Source of the DNA: Marivirga lumbricoides
GTDB taxonomy: Bacteria; Bacteroidota; Bacteroidia; Cytophagales; Cyclobacteriaceae
Direction: 5' to 3'
Assembly: GCF_014636295.1 (NCBI RefSeq)
Contig: NZ_BMEC01000002.1
Location: 310,001-374,000, forward strand
DNA: 64,000 nt
The translations under genes and the position numbers were made by a program. Of this stretch, positions 29,221 through 37,657 are shown in pieces. The notes beneath the pieces were generated by a model that was given only the letters and a program-made list of their open reading frames with translations, did not search any database and had not been told where the DNA came from. Numbering within the stretch: position 1 is the stretch's first letter; each line of letters opens with the position of its first letter.

Positions 29221-29775
29221 ACAAAACCTATCACCCTGCCAATTTTTTGGGTTGTTTTTAATGTAATCAGATATGCGATGAAATGATTGATCATCACGAA
29301 TGATATGATCATGATACCGAGCCTGCCATGCAAAATCAGGGTTGATGGATCGTGCACCCATTGTAACGCCTGATTTAAATCCCCTAATTATAGATGCCAA
29401 ATTTTTCGATTGTGGGCCGAAACGGTTGCCGGTTTGTGGGGTGCGTAGAGACGCAAAATTTTGCGTCTCTATCATTCGTATATCGTTGCGGTCATCGGTA
29501 GGTTTATCAATCACGACAATGCCATGAACGTGATTCGGCATAATAATATGGTTTCCCAATTTTACGAATGGAAAATGTTCAGGTATCTGCCACCAGCAAT
29601 CATTTGCAATCCTACCCACATCATTCAATATCATTTCACCATTTTGGATTTCACCGAAAAAACATTCCCTGTTTTTGGTGCAGATGGTTACAAAATAGGC
29701 AGCATTCGAACCATAATCCCAATTCTTTAATCTGGCAGAGGCTATACGGTATTTGTTTTGGAATTTTTGGGACAT
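29212..29775 (-). CDS. REP-associated tyrosine transposase (RAYT, Y1/HUH)
   Basis: The 187-residue protein is a single-domain IS200/IS605-like Y1 transposase of the RAYT type. It carries the HUH motif in IIMPNHVHGIVVID, the N-terminal block NWDYGSNAAYFVTICTKNRECFFG, and the catalytic-Tyr helix ISDYIKNNPKNW. RAYTs act on REP palindromes as single-stranded DNA. An upstream ATG at 29799 is in frame; I prefer MSQKFQNK at 29775. The 26-bp palindrome at 29446-29471 lies inside the frame and encodes ETQNFASL. It is convergent with the efflux pump. Confidence 0.9.
   Translation of the reverse strand: MSQKFQNKYRIASARLKNWDYGSNAAYFVTICTKNRECFFGEIQNGEMILNDVGRIANDCWWQIPEHFPFVKLGNHIIMPNHVHGIVVIDKPTDDRNDIRMIETQNFASLRTPQTGNRFGPQSKNLASIIRGFKSGVTMGARSINPDFAWQARYHDHIIRDDQSFHRISDYIKNNPKNWQGDRFCKL
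29446..29471. repeat. Perfect 26-bp REP palindrome inside the RAYT coding sequence
   Basis: TAGAGACGCAAAA / TTTTGCGTCTCTA is identical to the centre of the 29183-29220 palindrome. It sits in frame in the RAYT gene, between the HUH and Tyr motifs, and adds residues without breaking the frame. Confidence 0.95.
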
Positions 29776-29803
29776 GGTTTTGGGTTTTTGTAGTACCAAT
29801 ATA

Positions 29804-29845
29804 AAAAAATGTAGAGGTGCAATGAATCGCGCCTCTACATTTTTT
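29804..29845. repeat. REP-like palindrome upstream of RAYT
   Basis: AAAAAATGTAGAGGTGC and GCGCCTCTACATTTTTT form an imperfect hairpin with an 8-base loop. The GTAGAGG..CCTCTAC stem is a variant of the GTAGAGACGC stem at the other end of the gene. Long A and T runs flank it, so it can also act as a bidirectional terminator. Confidence 0.85.
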
Positions 29846-29848
29846 CAC

Positions 29849-30244
29849 CTACCCCAAATAATTCAGCCAAAAGACTGTGCTTAGGTAACTCCATAATCCG
29901 GTAAAAACAATGTGCACGAACGTTTCAAAAGGCTTGCCCCTCCACAGCTCCCCGGAGTAGCCAAAGAACTGTATAAAAAGCCGTAGCGACCAAAAAATAG
30001 CAAATCCCAGAGAAATAGTCTTACCTAATGGTGTTTCGACCAATTCCGCAGAAGAGCTAAGGCAAAGCAGACCCATCAGAAAAACAACCAGGGCAACAAA
30101 GAAGGTGTGCACCGTCATCATTTGCCGATTGATTAAGCTCAGGTTTTTCAGCTCCATTTTCCAGTTGAAGTACCGCGGAAAGATGACATGCACAAAAGCC
30201 AACATGATAAGTAGAACGCCAATTACTTTAAAATGAATCTGCAT
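29849..30244 (-). CDS. Four-helix integral membrane protein
   Basis: The 131-residue protein has four hydrophobic segments: VIGVLLIMLAFVHVIFP, TVHTFFVALVVFLMGLLCL, GFAIFWSLRLFIQFFGY and TFVHIVFTGLWSYLSTVFW. A conserved-looking RQMMTVHTFF segment joins the first two. I do not recognise a characterised family. It stands alone between the RAYT repeat and the accessory region. Confidence 0.65.
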   Translation of the reverse strand: MQIHFKVIGVLLIMLAFVHVIFPRYFNWKMELKNLSLINRQMMTVHTFFVALVVFLMGLLCLSSSAELVETPLGKTISLGFAIFWSLRLFIQFFGYSGELWRGKPFETFVHIVFTGLWSYLSTVFWLNYLG

Positions 30245-30594
30245 GCTTAATTAACTTCAGAGCTCTTCATATATTCTGCAAAGTTTAAAAACTATATAAT
30301 GCGGGCTAAAAGCGAGCGGGCTGGTCGACAAAAAATCAAGATCCGTCAGCTGACGGACTTCCTCGCTACAATTCAGCGCACTCCCCGCCTTTTTGTCCTC
30401 CCGCCCGCTTTCTCGAGCAAAGTTTCTCAGGTTTTCCAACCTTGGAGTATTTATCAATAGTCCTCCTTTTTAAAGAGATTATGGCTTTCGAGATAAATAT
30501 TTATTTGAAGTCTGGCTGACCAGAAGCCTAATGAGGGGTCATTTGTTTGTAATGCCTATTATTAGAGCTTACATATATGCAATCCATACTTTTA
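30245..30594. repeat. Intergenic region with dispersed CAGCTG-centred repeat
   Basis: A perfect 16-bp palindrome TCCGTCAGCTGACGGA lies at 30342-30357. It is followed by an ACAATTCAGCGCACTCCCCG segment and TCGAGCAAAGTTTCTCAGG to about 30440. The same arrangement with small changes is found at 61285-61375. The open frame across it on the minus strand is probably an artefact. The rest of the gap holds nothing recognisable. Confidence 0.7.
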
Positions 30595-31320
30595 TTAATA
30601 ATGGTCAAGATATCGTGTTAAAAGTTTCTTATTCTCTATGTCCACTATGCAAATTGGCCCATACCCAATCCCCTCTAAATCAATCCGTTGAAAAAGGAAG
30701 CATTCTTTATCCAAGGCTCTTACTGCTACCTTGTCTAGAGGCGCTGCATAATAATCAGACCTGTAAAAGTCAGCTGTATCGAGTTGAACCGCTGTTTCTG
30801 TTAAAGCAAAGTCGTAATATCCCCCCTTTTGTTTTACATCTATTATCGCAGCATTCTCTAGTAGTTTTTTAGCTTCTTCCTCTGTCGGAAAAGCTCCAGT
30901 ATAAGCACCTCTTTGGTAACCGAAAATACCTGTCCAAAACCGGATTGCCGCATTGTTAGCAGGGAATACAAATGGTTCGTAACCTACGAAGAGGCATCCT
31001 GAAGATGTTGAAGCTACACGAGTCTCTCTATCTACACCATGAAAAATCGCTGGACCACCAATTCCTTGTAGTGAAGCATTGCCTGCAAAATAGCTGGCAG
31101 AACTTGTCAAGAAGCTACAACCTGGAACAAAGAGCCAGGCAGAAAAAATGACATACCATTTTAAATGCGATTTCTTAACAATCAGATAAATTAAAATAGC
31201 AACCCATATTATTAATCCCACAGGTGAAAGCAGGAACATCCAAAAGGTCGTCCAGGAAATTATCAATCCTGTAACGGCCCAAAACTTTGCTTTACTTTTC
31301 ACTTTTTGGTGTGGAATCAT
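30595..31320 (-). CDS. Hypothetical membrane-anchored protein
   Basis: The 241-residue protein has two or three N-terminal hydrophobic helices (FWAVTGLIISWTTFWMFLLS, VGLIIWVAILIYLIV, WYVIFSAWLFVPGCSF). A soluble domain follows with no motif I can place; it contains the alternation YRSDYYAAPLDKVAVRALDKE. It starts 33 bp after the lipoprotein gene stop, so the two share a transcript and, on the cassette interpretation, one cassette. No known family. Confidence 0.6.
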   Translation of the reverse strand: MIPHQKVKSKAKFWAVTGLIISWTTFWMFLLSPVGLIIWVAILIYLIVKKSHLKWYVIFSAWLFVPGCSFLTSSASYFAGNASLQGIGGPAIFHGVDRETRVASTSSGCLFVGYEPFVFPANNAAIRFWTGIFGYQRGAYTGAFPTEEEAKKLLENAAIIDVKQKGGYYDFALTETAVQLDTADFYRSDYYAAPLDKVAVRALDKECFLFQRIDLEGIGYGPICIVDIENKKLLTRYLDHY

Positions 31321-31353
31321 AATTGAATTATAATTATCAATGATACAGTAAAT

Positions 31354-31911
31354 TTAATTCTCATTGCTTTCCCATACAGGAAATGATTGAGTAGAATCAC
31401 TTAGAATCATGTTTGCTAACTGCTTCGATATTTCATCATAATCAAATATGCCTTCCATAATATACCAACCTTCATTAAAAATAATTAAAACTCCATATTT
31501 ATCTGTAAAATATATCACAGATTCTTCATCAACTGAATTTTCAACATCATAATAATATTTTAAAACCTTATAATCTTTATTGTTTACAGAATAAATCGCA
31601 GTATCAATTAAAGGGCAAGGGGCCTCATAAAAATACAAGCTATCTTCATTTTCTAATATCTTAAATTCATAGTATGTGATGTTAGCATCTGGTTTATCAT
31701 ATGGCACATATTGATAGCGCTTTGAATTGTCAAGCTCGGCAACCTTTAGAACGGCAGAATCTATTCCTTTTAATTCACTTCGAGAACCGTAACGTTTAAT
31801 GAAAACAGTTGAGTTTCCAGCATCTTCAACAGTCTGAATATTTTGATCCTTAGTACCTGATTGGCAACTAAATAAGATTATTATAATGGATAAAATATAG
31901 GTTGATTTCAT
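31354..31911 (-). CDS. Hypothetical lipoprotein
   Basis: I take the start at MKSTYILS, giving 185 residues; an ATG three codons earlier is also open. The lipobox is IIIILFSCQSG. The mature part is acidic with no recognisable domain (for example YYEFKILENEDSLYFYEAP). Its start lies about 75 bp from the GTTATTA core that closes the attC-like site at 31978-32097. The function is unknown. Confidence 0.6.
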   Translation of the reverse strand: MKSTYILSIIIILFSCQSGTKDQNIQTVEDAGNSTVFIKRYGSRSELKGIDSAVLKVAELDNSKRYQYVPYDKPDANITYYEFKILENEDSLYFYEAPCPLIDTAIYSVNNKDYKVLKYYYDVENSVDEESVIYFTDKYGVLIIFNEGWYIMEGIFDYDEISKQLANMILSDSTQSFPVWESNEN

Positions 31912-31977
31912 AAACAACAAAGAGAAGCTATACGGTTTTTAATTTCGAATTTTTGGGATGGTTGACGAAAATATTTT

Positions 31978-32097
31978 CTAATAACGGCCAACTATCATCC
32001 GTAAGCTGGACTTTCTAATTATCTATAAAAGTATCTGATCCCACCAGGCTTTGCAAATAGCTCAGTAAGCTTATGGATGATAGTATTTGTTAGGGTC
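31978..32097 (-). other. attC-like recombination site of the HEPN gene cassette
   Basis: The 120-bp site begins 3 bp after the stop of 32101-33948. Read on the minus strand it opens with GACCCTAAC (32097-32089), then a 4-base spacer, then the arm ACTATCATCCATAAGCT (32084-32068). A 60-base loop and the matching arm AGCTTACGGATGATAGT (32007-31991, 16 of 17 pairs) follow, then a 5-base spacer and GTTATTAG (31985-31978). The paired AAC/GTT boxes, unequal spacers and long loop reproduce attC geometry. The right core GTTATTA departs from the GTTRRRY consensus. Confidence 0.7.
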
Positions 32098-33977
32098 TTT
32101 TTAAAAACTCTGCCAAGAATGTTCAAAAAGGATCGGGAAGTGATGCTGAATTTCAGATACCTTTTTATTACGATTAACCTCCAATAAATTCATTATTTGT
32201 TCATAATCTCCTTCAAGTTCTTGATAGATATTTTCAATGTTATAATTCCTATCTACCAAGTGATTATATACAGCTAAAGAAAGTAGTTTACCTACGTACC
32301 ATTCTAGGTTAGACCAGAGATTAGAGTATTCATTAATAAACTTGCCTGAATGAACAATTTGGTTTCTGTGCAAATAAATACGATCAAGTTGATAGGAAAT
32401 TGATTTAGAAGATCCCTTAATTCTCTCAAGCAAATCCGAACAAGTCCAAATTTTTCCGGAGTAGACGTCATTTAAATGACAGAATTGAGTACATAGTAAA
32501 TTTGAAGATTCTTTTATTGAATAAAAAGGGTCATTTTCTTTATCAAATGATGTTGTCAGCCAATTTGCCCATGCAACAATATTTGATGGCTTAAATCCAA
32601 ATTGTGGAGTTCCCAAAGTGGACAACTTGTTTTCATTTGCCTTATTTGTTTCAATTAATCTCACTGCAAGAGACATTATATCCCTGCCTAGTGATCCAAT
32701 TGAGAGAGACTTAGAAACAAATACCTTAACATTTTCAATATCTGAACTTTTGTTCCTGTATGGAAGTAGGGTTTCTAGTGAAGTCCATAATAATGACAAG
32801 GAATTTTCAATTGATTTAGAACCAAGTGCCAGATGATAGAAATATATTGGTTGAAATAGACTTTCTATGTGTGGAATTTCAGAATCCTTGTTAAAGTCAA
32901 AGTCATATTCCTTGGATAGTCTCGAAAGAGTTTGTTTTAAGGTGTTGACTCTGAAAGGAGTATTAATTGGATCGATATAAATACTGCTCTTTATATATTT
33001 ATGTTCACTTGCCTTGCTAAATCTCCATAGAATATTATCAAAAAACTGATTGAAAAATGAAAGTGACATTCTTTCCTTTGATGCTACGAATCTTTTAAGA
33101 CCTACGTCATAGATTGCTCGAATGAAATTATGAGGATCCATTGCATCAGTCGTAACCTCAAACAGTTCTTCATTTTGTTTTGGCTCAAATCCATCTTGCA
33201 GAATTTTAGACTTTACTTTATCAAAATTGATCGGCTTAATTTTAACTTTATCTTCATTCAAATTGTCTTTCATGAATTTGAATTCAAGGCTTTGTAAGGG
33301 AACCTTGAAGAGAAATTTATATTCACTGTCTTTGGTGTCAAAGTTTTTAAGAAATTTTTCTATTGCCGAAACCCCACCTTGTCTTGACACATATCGAAAA
33401 GCTAAATCACTTATGCTCGTAGCAGAGTATCCTACATAAAGAAGATATGGGATTAGAAGGTCGACTAATGTATTAATTGATTTAGAGTTCCTTACAAATT
33501 GTTCTTCGTTCTTGTAATCAATTCCTTTTATTTCATCAGTTAGAAACGAGAAATAGTGTTTAAGCGTCCTTTCATACTTTACACGTGAATTATGTAAGAA
33601 GTCTGTAAAATAATTTGAGTGGTCAAGACGCTTTATGTCAAAATCCTTGAAATATTTAACTATGTCTGGAAAGTAGTTTTTTAAAATGAAGTCATTGACA
33701 ATATTCGATCTGAGATTTTTATCTCTCGCCTCATTTATTAGACTTGTTAATCGACTTTTAAACTTAGGATTAGACTGTACTAACGAAGCGACAAGAATAA
33801 TTTCAGCGAGTAGTGTATGTCCATTGGTAGTTCTATGTCTATTGGAAATTAGTTCACCTGAATCAACCCGCTGTTTTACTAGTTCTAGGAAGTATTTGGT
33901 TAATGAGGTATGCTTGTCATTCCAGTTATCATTTTTTACAGTCCACATATTTTTTGATTTCTACGAATTGACCCTAA
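31985..33977 (-). mobile_element. Putative integron-type gene cassette
   Basis: On the minus strand the unit begins inside GTTAGGGTC (33978-33970), runs through one gene (32101-33948, ATG 21 bp downstream of that motif) and ends in the attC-like site. In true cassettes the 5' TTRRRY sequence is the complement of the R'' box of the same cassette, because both derive from one folded site. Here the 9-base GTTAGGGTC at the 5' end and GACCCTAAC after the stop are exact complements. A single gene in nearly the full length and an attC 3 bp past its stop fit a cassette. Confidence 0.65.
32101..33948 (-). CDS. Large protein with C-terminal ApeA-like HEPN domain, candidate defence gene
   Basis: The 615-residue soluble protein has no signal. 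About residues 375-570 resemble ApeA-like HEPN domains: SLSLLWTSLETLLPYRN early, and DRIYLHRNQIVHSGKF late, which contains the HEPN catalytic motif R-x4-H (RNQIVH). The N-terminal 370 residues are helical and unassigned. HEPN proteins of this kind act as RNases in anti-phage systems. Its lone position inside a cassette-like unit supports a defence role, but this is inference. The start is 21 bp past the GTTAGGGTC core. Confidence 0.65.
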   Translation of the reverse strand: MWTVKNDNWNDKHTSLTKYFLELVKQRVDSGELISNRHRTTNGHTLLAEIILVASLVQSNPKFKSRLTSLINEARDKNLRSNIVNDFILKNYFPDIVKYFKDFDIKRLDHSNYFTDFLHNSRVKYERTLKHYFSFLTDEIKGIDYKNEEQFVRNSKSINTLVDLLIPYLLYVGYSATSISDLAFRYVSRQGGVSAIEKFLKNFDTKDSEYKFLFKVPLQSLEFKFMKDNLNEDKVKIKPINFDKVKSKILQDGFEPKQNEELFEVTTDAMDPHNFIRAIYDVGLKRFVASKERMSLSFFNQFFDNILWRFSKASEHKYIKSSIYIDPINTPFRVNTLKQTLSRLSKEYDFDFNKDSEIPHIESLFQPIYFYHLALGSKSIENSLSLLWTSLETLLPYRNKSSDIENVKVFVSKSLSIGSLGRDIMSLAVRLIETNKANENKLSTLGTPQFGFKPSNIVAWANWLTTSFDKENDPFYSIKESSNLLCTQFCHLNDVYSGKIWTCSDLLERIKGSSKSISYQLDRIYLHRNQIVHSGKFINEYSNLWSNLEWYVGKLLSLAVYNHLVDRNYNIENIYQELEGDYEQIMNLLEVNRNKKVSEIQHHFPILFEHSWQSF

Positions 33978-34026
33978 CATTATATATCTGCACCCGAGGT
34001 ACACATACTTGCCTTATATTTTTCTC

Positions 34027-34178
34027 TAACCGACTTCAAACTACTGTAAACGCTTACAAACATTTACTCACAGCTTTCTATCGGTTACTGTATCCAAAGC
34101 ATTGAACATAAGTTATTCCTTCATCTAATCCAAATATTTCATCGAATAGCACAGCAAAATACCTATAAGTAGGTAGTA
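34027..34178 (-). repeat. Direct repeat leader, copy 1
   Basis: A 152-bp sequence matches 41027-41177 along its length, with shared blocks TAACCGAC, TTACAAACATTTAC, CGGTTACT and ATAGCACAGCAAAATA, ending AAGTAGGTAGTA. The end distal to the gene holds a TACCTA-CTTA-TAGGTA palindrome and the proximal end an inverted AACCGA/TCGGTT pair. It stands 49 bp before the GTTAGGG core and drives, or receives, the HEPN cassette. The surrounding gap 33949-34372 shows no gene. Confidence 0.8.
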
Positions 34179-34372
34179 GTTTTTAGGTTAAATTTGGAGG
34201 GGAAGGTTTTTTGAAAGTTGCTTCTATATGATACAAGAGGGGTACTTTCACTGTTAAAGAGTTTCATATAATATTAATAGGTATCTGAAAAATAAAAATT
34301 GACAGAATAAAATATAGATTATAGTCGGCTTTTATTCATATACCTAATTAAGAAGGTATTCTTTGTACGAGG

Positions 34373-34834
34373 TTAATCTTTCTTTTTCCAATCTTTCAGG
34401 CCAACCACATCTTTCCGAATTTCTTTGTACCATCCTTTTCCATACTGTTGTGTTAAATATTCGAAAACCACACTATTGTAAGCCGTTACTAATTCATATT
34501 CAGGTCCGGTGCAACCAAATTCGTTGAAGTAAATATCATATTTCCGTTCAAATGCTGCATCTGTAGCTATTATTGTAGGCGAAATTCCTCCAGCTAAAAG
34601 AAGAAAAATAGTTCCATTTGCAATATCTTCGTTGGCTAGCTGTTCCGCTTCAGATGAGCTTGTTGCAAATGCTAGTTTAATGGGGCCGCATTTATTCAGT
34701 TGCTTTTCTGTTAATTCACAAATTCGACCCCAGCACATTACTTCAGTCACATCAACTTCATTTTGACATACAGCTTGAAAACTTGCTAGCCCTAAGAATA
34801 TTATTATATAGATTTTAATCATGTAGTTTATCAC
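34373..34834 (-). CDS. Exported hypothetical protein
   Basis: The 153-residue protein has a signal peptide (IKIYIIIFLGLASFQAVCQ). The mature part has four Cys residues (MCWGRIC, KCG, FGCTG), compatible with disulfides in the periplasm. The end (YLTQQYGKGWYKEIRKDVVG) is helical and basic. I recognise no family. It lies 53 bp downstream of the adenylate kinase-like gene. Confidence 0.6.
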   Translation of the reverse strand: MINYMIKIYIIIFLGLASFQAVCQNEVDVTEVMCWGRICELTEKQLNKCGPIKLAFATSSSEAEQLANEDIANGTIFLLLAGGISPTIIATDAAFERKYDIYFNEFGCTGPEYELVTAYNSVVFEYLTQQYGKGWYKEIRKDVVGLKDWKKKD

Positions 34835-34887
34835 TCATGGCGCCTCTAGTAGAATAGATGATAATAAGCAATTACTATAGTCATTAA

Positions 34888-35451
34888 CTACAAGCTGGCA
34901 TTTATTCGTTCCGTAATTTCATCTATCGTCCCGAGCCCATCAAAAGTCAAAACCTTAATTTTCGACTTCATATACTCAATAGCAGGTCTTGTAGATTCCT
35001 CAAAGACTTCAATTCTTTTTATATGGATTTGAGGGTCTTTATCATCTTTCCGATCGGAAGTTTCGGCTCTCTTTTTAGCTCTTTTCAACAACTCCAATTT
35101 CGGAACATCAATATTCAATACTTTTCCAATTGCCAGTTGTTTCGAAGTTATCAGTTCAATTAAATCATTGACTTGTGGAATAGTCCTGGGATAACCATCT
35201 AAAATTATTCCCTCTTTAGCTCTGTTTTCATCAAGTATTTGGCTAAAAAGTTCTTTCATAATTGAATCAGGAACCAAATCCCCTTTTTCTTCATATTTCG
35301 ACATTATTTTCCCGATTGCCGTTTCATTTTGTTTTTCTAACCGGCATCTATCTCCTGTTGATATATGTTCAAAACTTAGTTGAGTTTTCAAGACTTCGCA
35401 TTGTGTTCCCTTACCAGAATAAGGTGGTCCTGTTATTATCAATATCTCCAT
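34888..35451 (-). CDS. Adenylate kinase-family nucleoside monophosphate kinase (accessory copy)
   Basis: The 187-residue protein has the P-loop GPPYSGKGTQ, the NMP-binding block HISTGDRCR, the Walker-B/lid entry ILDGYPRTIPQV and a short lid. This is the short-lid adenylate kinase layout. The region is accessory and the sequence departs from a housekeeping Adk in KRAKKRAETSDRKDDKD, so I read it as an extra paralogue. It may salvage nucleotides or act in a defence context; neither is shown. Confidence 0.85.
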   Translation of the reverse strand: MEILIITGPPYSGKGTQCEVLKTQLSFEHISTGDRCRLEKQNETAIGKIMSKYEEKGDLVPDSIMKELFSQILDENRAKEGIILDGYPRTIPQVNDLIELITSKQLAIGKVLNIDVPKLELLKRAKKRAETSDRKDDKDPQIHIKRIEVFEESTRPAIEYMKSKIKVLTFDGLGTIDEITERINASL

Positions 35452-35557
35452 TTTCTTCGTTTATTCAGTTAACTTGTAATAATTGTTATGTTGGGTTACC
35501 GATGATGCGGTATAGACTATGCCAACCACACGAATGCTTAGTTATTATGTGCCATTT

Positions 35558-37507
35558 TTATTTTGAGGTTAGTTTAGCAGCAAATCCACCGTTCTTTACC
35601 ATTTTTATCAGCATCTTGTCACCCAACTGAATGTTTTTCTTGATGACTTTATAATCCGTAGCATAGCTATCGGCATTAATCCCATCCTTGAACAGGGTCA
35701 TCGAGAACTCCTTTCCTTTATCCAGAAAAGAGAAATCTATTTCAAAATCCCTATTCTTATCATTGGTGATTCCTCCTATAAACCATTCATTGCCTTTTCT
35801 TTTAGCCACAACATAATACTCACCAATTTGGGCACCAAGCACAACTGTTTCATCCCACGTGGTGGGCACATCGGTAATAAATTGCGTGTATTCCTTTTCT
35901 TTATAGTAATCTGAAGGGTTATCTGCCAGCATCTGTAATCCGCTTTCAAAAACCACAAATAGTGCCACCTGATGCGCTCGTGTGCCAATACTCATAGGAT
36001 TATACCAGTTAGCACGCCAATATTTTGGATGGACTGACTTTACTGCTCCGGGGGTATAGTCCATCGGCCCTACTAAATTTCTGGTAAAAGGTAGAATTAC
36101 ACGGTTATTGGGTGTATCATGACCGCCTCCCTTATTTTGTTCCATTCCTGTAACACCTTCAAATGAAATAACATTAGGATAGGTTCTCCTCAATCCCCGT
36201 GGGCTTATTGAGCCATGAAAATCAACCAGCAATTCATTTTCAAAAGCTTTTTTGGCAATGCGCTCGTAGTAATTCATCATCCACTGGTCACTTCTGTCCA
36301 TAAAATCAATTTTTACACCAGCAGCTCCTATTTCTTTTACCTGTTCTATGAAAGCGGGATTATTTTCTACAGCTAACCACGATGCCCATAGAATAATTTT
36401 TACATTTTTTTCCTTTGCATATCTCACCAGCTCGTCTAAATCAATGTCCGGGTTGGGTTTGCTGATATCAGAAACGCTTAATGACCAACCTTCATCCATC
36501 AGCACATAAGCCAAACCATAATCTGATGCAAAGTCAATATAATATTTATAGGTTTCGGTATTGTACCCGGCTTTAAAATCGACACCATAAATATTACTGG
36601 CATGCCACCATTCCCATGAAGTTTGTCCGGGTTTTATCCAATCAAAATTGTCAAATTGCGATGGACTTGATAAAATGTAAACTAAATCATTGGTAGCAAT
36701 GTCTTTATCTTGTTCTGCAATAGCAAACACCCGCCAGGGGAAACTTCTACTGCCATTTGTTTGAGCGATATAATTAGCTTCTTTAGTTATTTTTAAGCGT
36801 CTATCCGACTGTGCTGCTGTTTCCTCCGGGTATTTGGGAAACCAACCTTGTATAGTGTTACCTTCACCACCTTCCAGAAACATGGCAGGATAATCGTGTA
36901 AATCAGCTTCTGCAATTAACATCTTAGCTCTTTGTGCATCCAAAAACAACGGAAGTACCGCTAAGTCTTCTTTTGTAAAGTCTTGTATCCAAACGGGTGC
37001 GTAAATATGCTCGTAATTACTAAAGGTGCGTTCTGTTTTTGAAAGATATGCTTTATAGTTATCTGCTAACTGGTAGCTGGAAGTTTCATTTAAAACGATG
37101 ATTTCATCTTGCTTTGTTGTAATAAACCGATAACTCACTCCATCATCAAAAACCCTGAATTCCAACTGATAATCGTTTTGAAAGTGTAAGTTCAATACAT
37201 TGCTATGATTTCTTAATTCGCTGTTTTTTAAAGGTATAACCGGATAAAGTACCTCTTCAATGGTATGTGTTTTAGATGAAATCAATTTAGGGTTCTCTCC
37301 CAATGTCTCATTTAAAAGCGCTAATGAAATAATACCTTTCTCTAATAGAGGCTGCTTCCTATAATTAATACTAAACGCTATTTCTTCTGCCAATTTAACC
37401 GTTACAGTTATTTTTCCATTGGGAGATTTTACAGCGATATCTTTAGCCGCTGCTGATTGAAATAATATGAGAGAAAGAGCAAGTCTTACTATTAATAGTT
37501 TTTTCAT
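35558..37507 (-). CDS. Glycoside hydrolase family 97
   Basis: The 649-residue exported enzyme has a signal peptide (LALSLILFQSAAAKD), the N-terminal beta-sandwich (VKSPNGKITVTVKL), and a TIM barrel with GQTSWEWWHASNIYG, YVLMDEGWS and AGVKIDFMDRSDQWM. The Asp in VKIDF corresponds to the nucleophile position of retaining GH97 alpha-galactosidase-type enzymes, while inverting SusB-type enzymes lack it. NVISFEGVTGMEQNKGGGH supplies a Glu. The substrate is an alpha-glycoside. An ATG two codons upstream (37513) is also open. It sits in the accessory array, not in a visible polysaccharide locus. Confidence 0.92.
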   Translation of the reverse strand: MKKLLIVRLALSLILFQSAAAKDIAVKSPNGKITVTVKLAEEIAFSINYRKQPLLEKGIISLALLNETLGENPKLISSKTHTIEEVLYPVIPLKNSELRNHSNVLNLHFQNDYQLEFRVFDDGVSYRFITTKQDEIIVLNETSSYQLADNYKAYLSKTERTFSNYEHIYAPVWIQDFTKEDLAVLPLFLDAQRAKMLIAEADLHDYPAMFLEGGEGNTIQGWFPKYPEETAAQSDRRLKITKEANYIAQTNGSRSFPWRVFAIAEQDKDIATNDLVYILSSPSQFDNFDWIKPGQTSWEWWHASNIYGVDFKAGYNTETYKYYIDFASDYGLAYVLMDEGWSLSVSDISKPNPDIDLDELVRYAKEKNVKIILWASWLAVENNPAFIEQVKEIGAAGVKIDFMDRSDQWMMNYYERIAKKAFENELLVDFHGSISPRGLRRTYPNVISFEGVTGMEQNKGGGHDTPNNRVILPFTRNLVGPMDYTPGAVKSVHPKYWRANWYNPMSIGTRAHQVALFVVFESGLQMLADNPSDYYKEKEYTQFITDVPTTWDETVVLGAQIGEYYVVAKRKGNEWFIGGITNDKNRDFEIDFSFLDKGKEFSMTLFKDGINADSYATDYKVIKKNIQLGDKMLIKMVKNGGFAAKLTSK

Positions 37508-37531
37508 ATTCATCGTTTTTTTATTGATGCG

Positions 37532-37653
37532 TAGCGTTCAGTATAAGCGCAGTGCAGGCTTTCAAAGCGAATCACTTTCCGATTGCACAAGCCTAAGAGC
37601 AAGCTAAAGTACTCAATTTTCGCGAAAGAAGAAGCTAGGTGATACTGGCGCTA
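37532..37653 (-). other. attC-like inverted repeat after a lipoprotein gene
   Basis: ATACTGGCGCTA at 37642-37653 pairs with TAGCGTTCAGTAT at 37532-37544 (one bulged base), enclosing about 97 bases. The 122-bp element starts 4 bp past the stop of 37658-38353 and ends 25 bp before the GH97 start, the placement seen for the 31978-32097 site. It lacks a clear AAC/GTT core, so the assignment is tentative. Confidence 0.4.
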
Positions 37654-37657
37654 GTTT

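Noticed and set aside
30257-30457. Minus-strand 66-codon open frame over the CAGCTG repeat
   Set aside because: It spans a dispersed non-coding repeat that also occurs at 61.3 kb, with no conserved frame in the second copy.
35452-35557. Possible attC-like site between the GH97 and adenylate kinase genes
   Set aside because: An ACCCAAC box is present, but I could not find a paired core or matching arms at the distance seen in the other sites.
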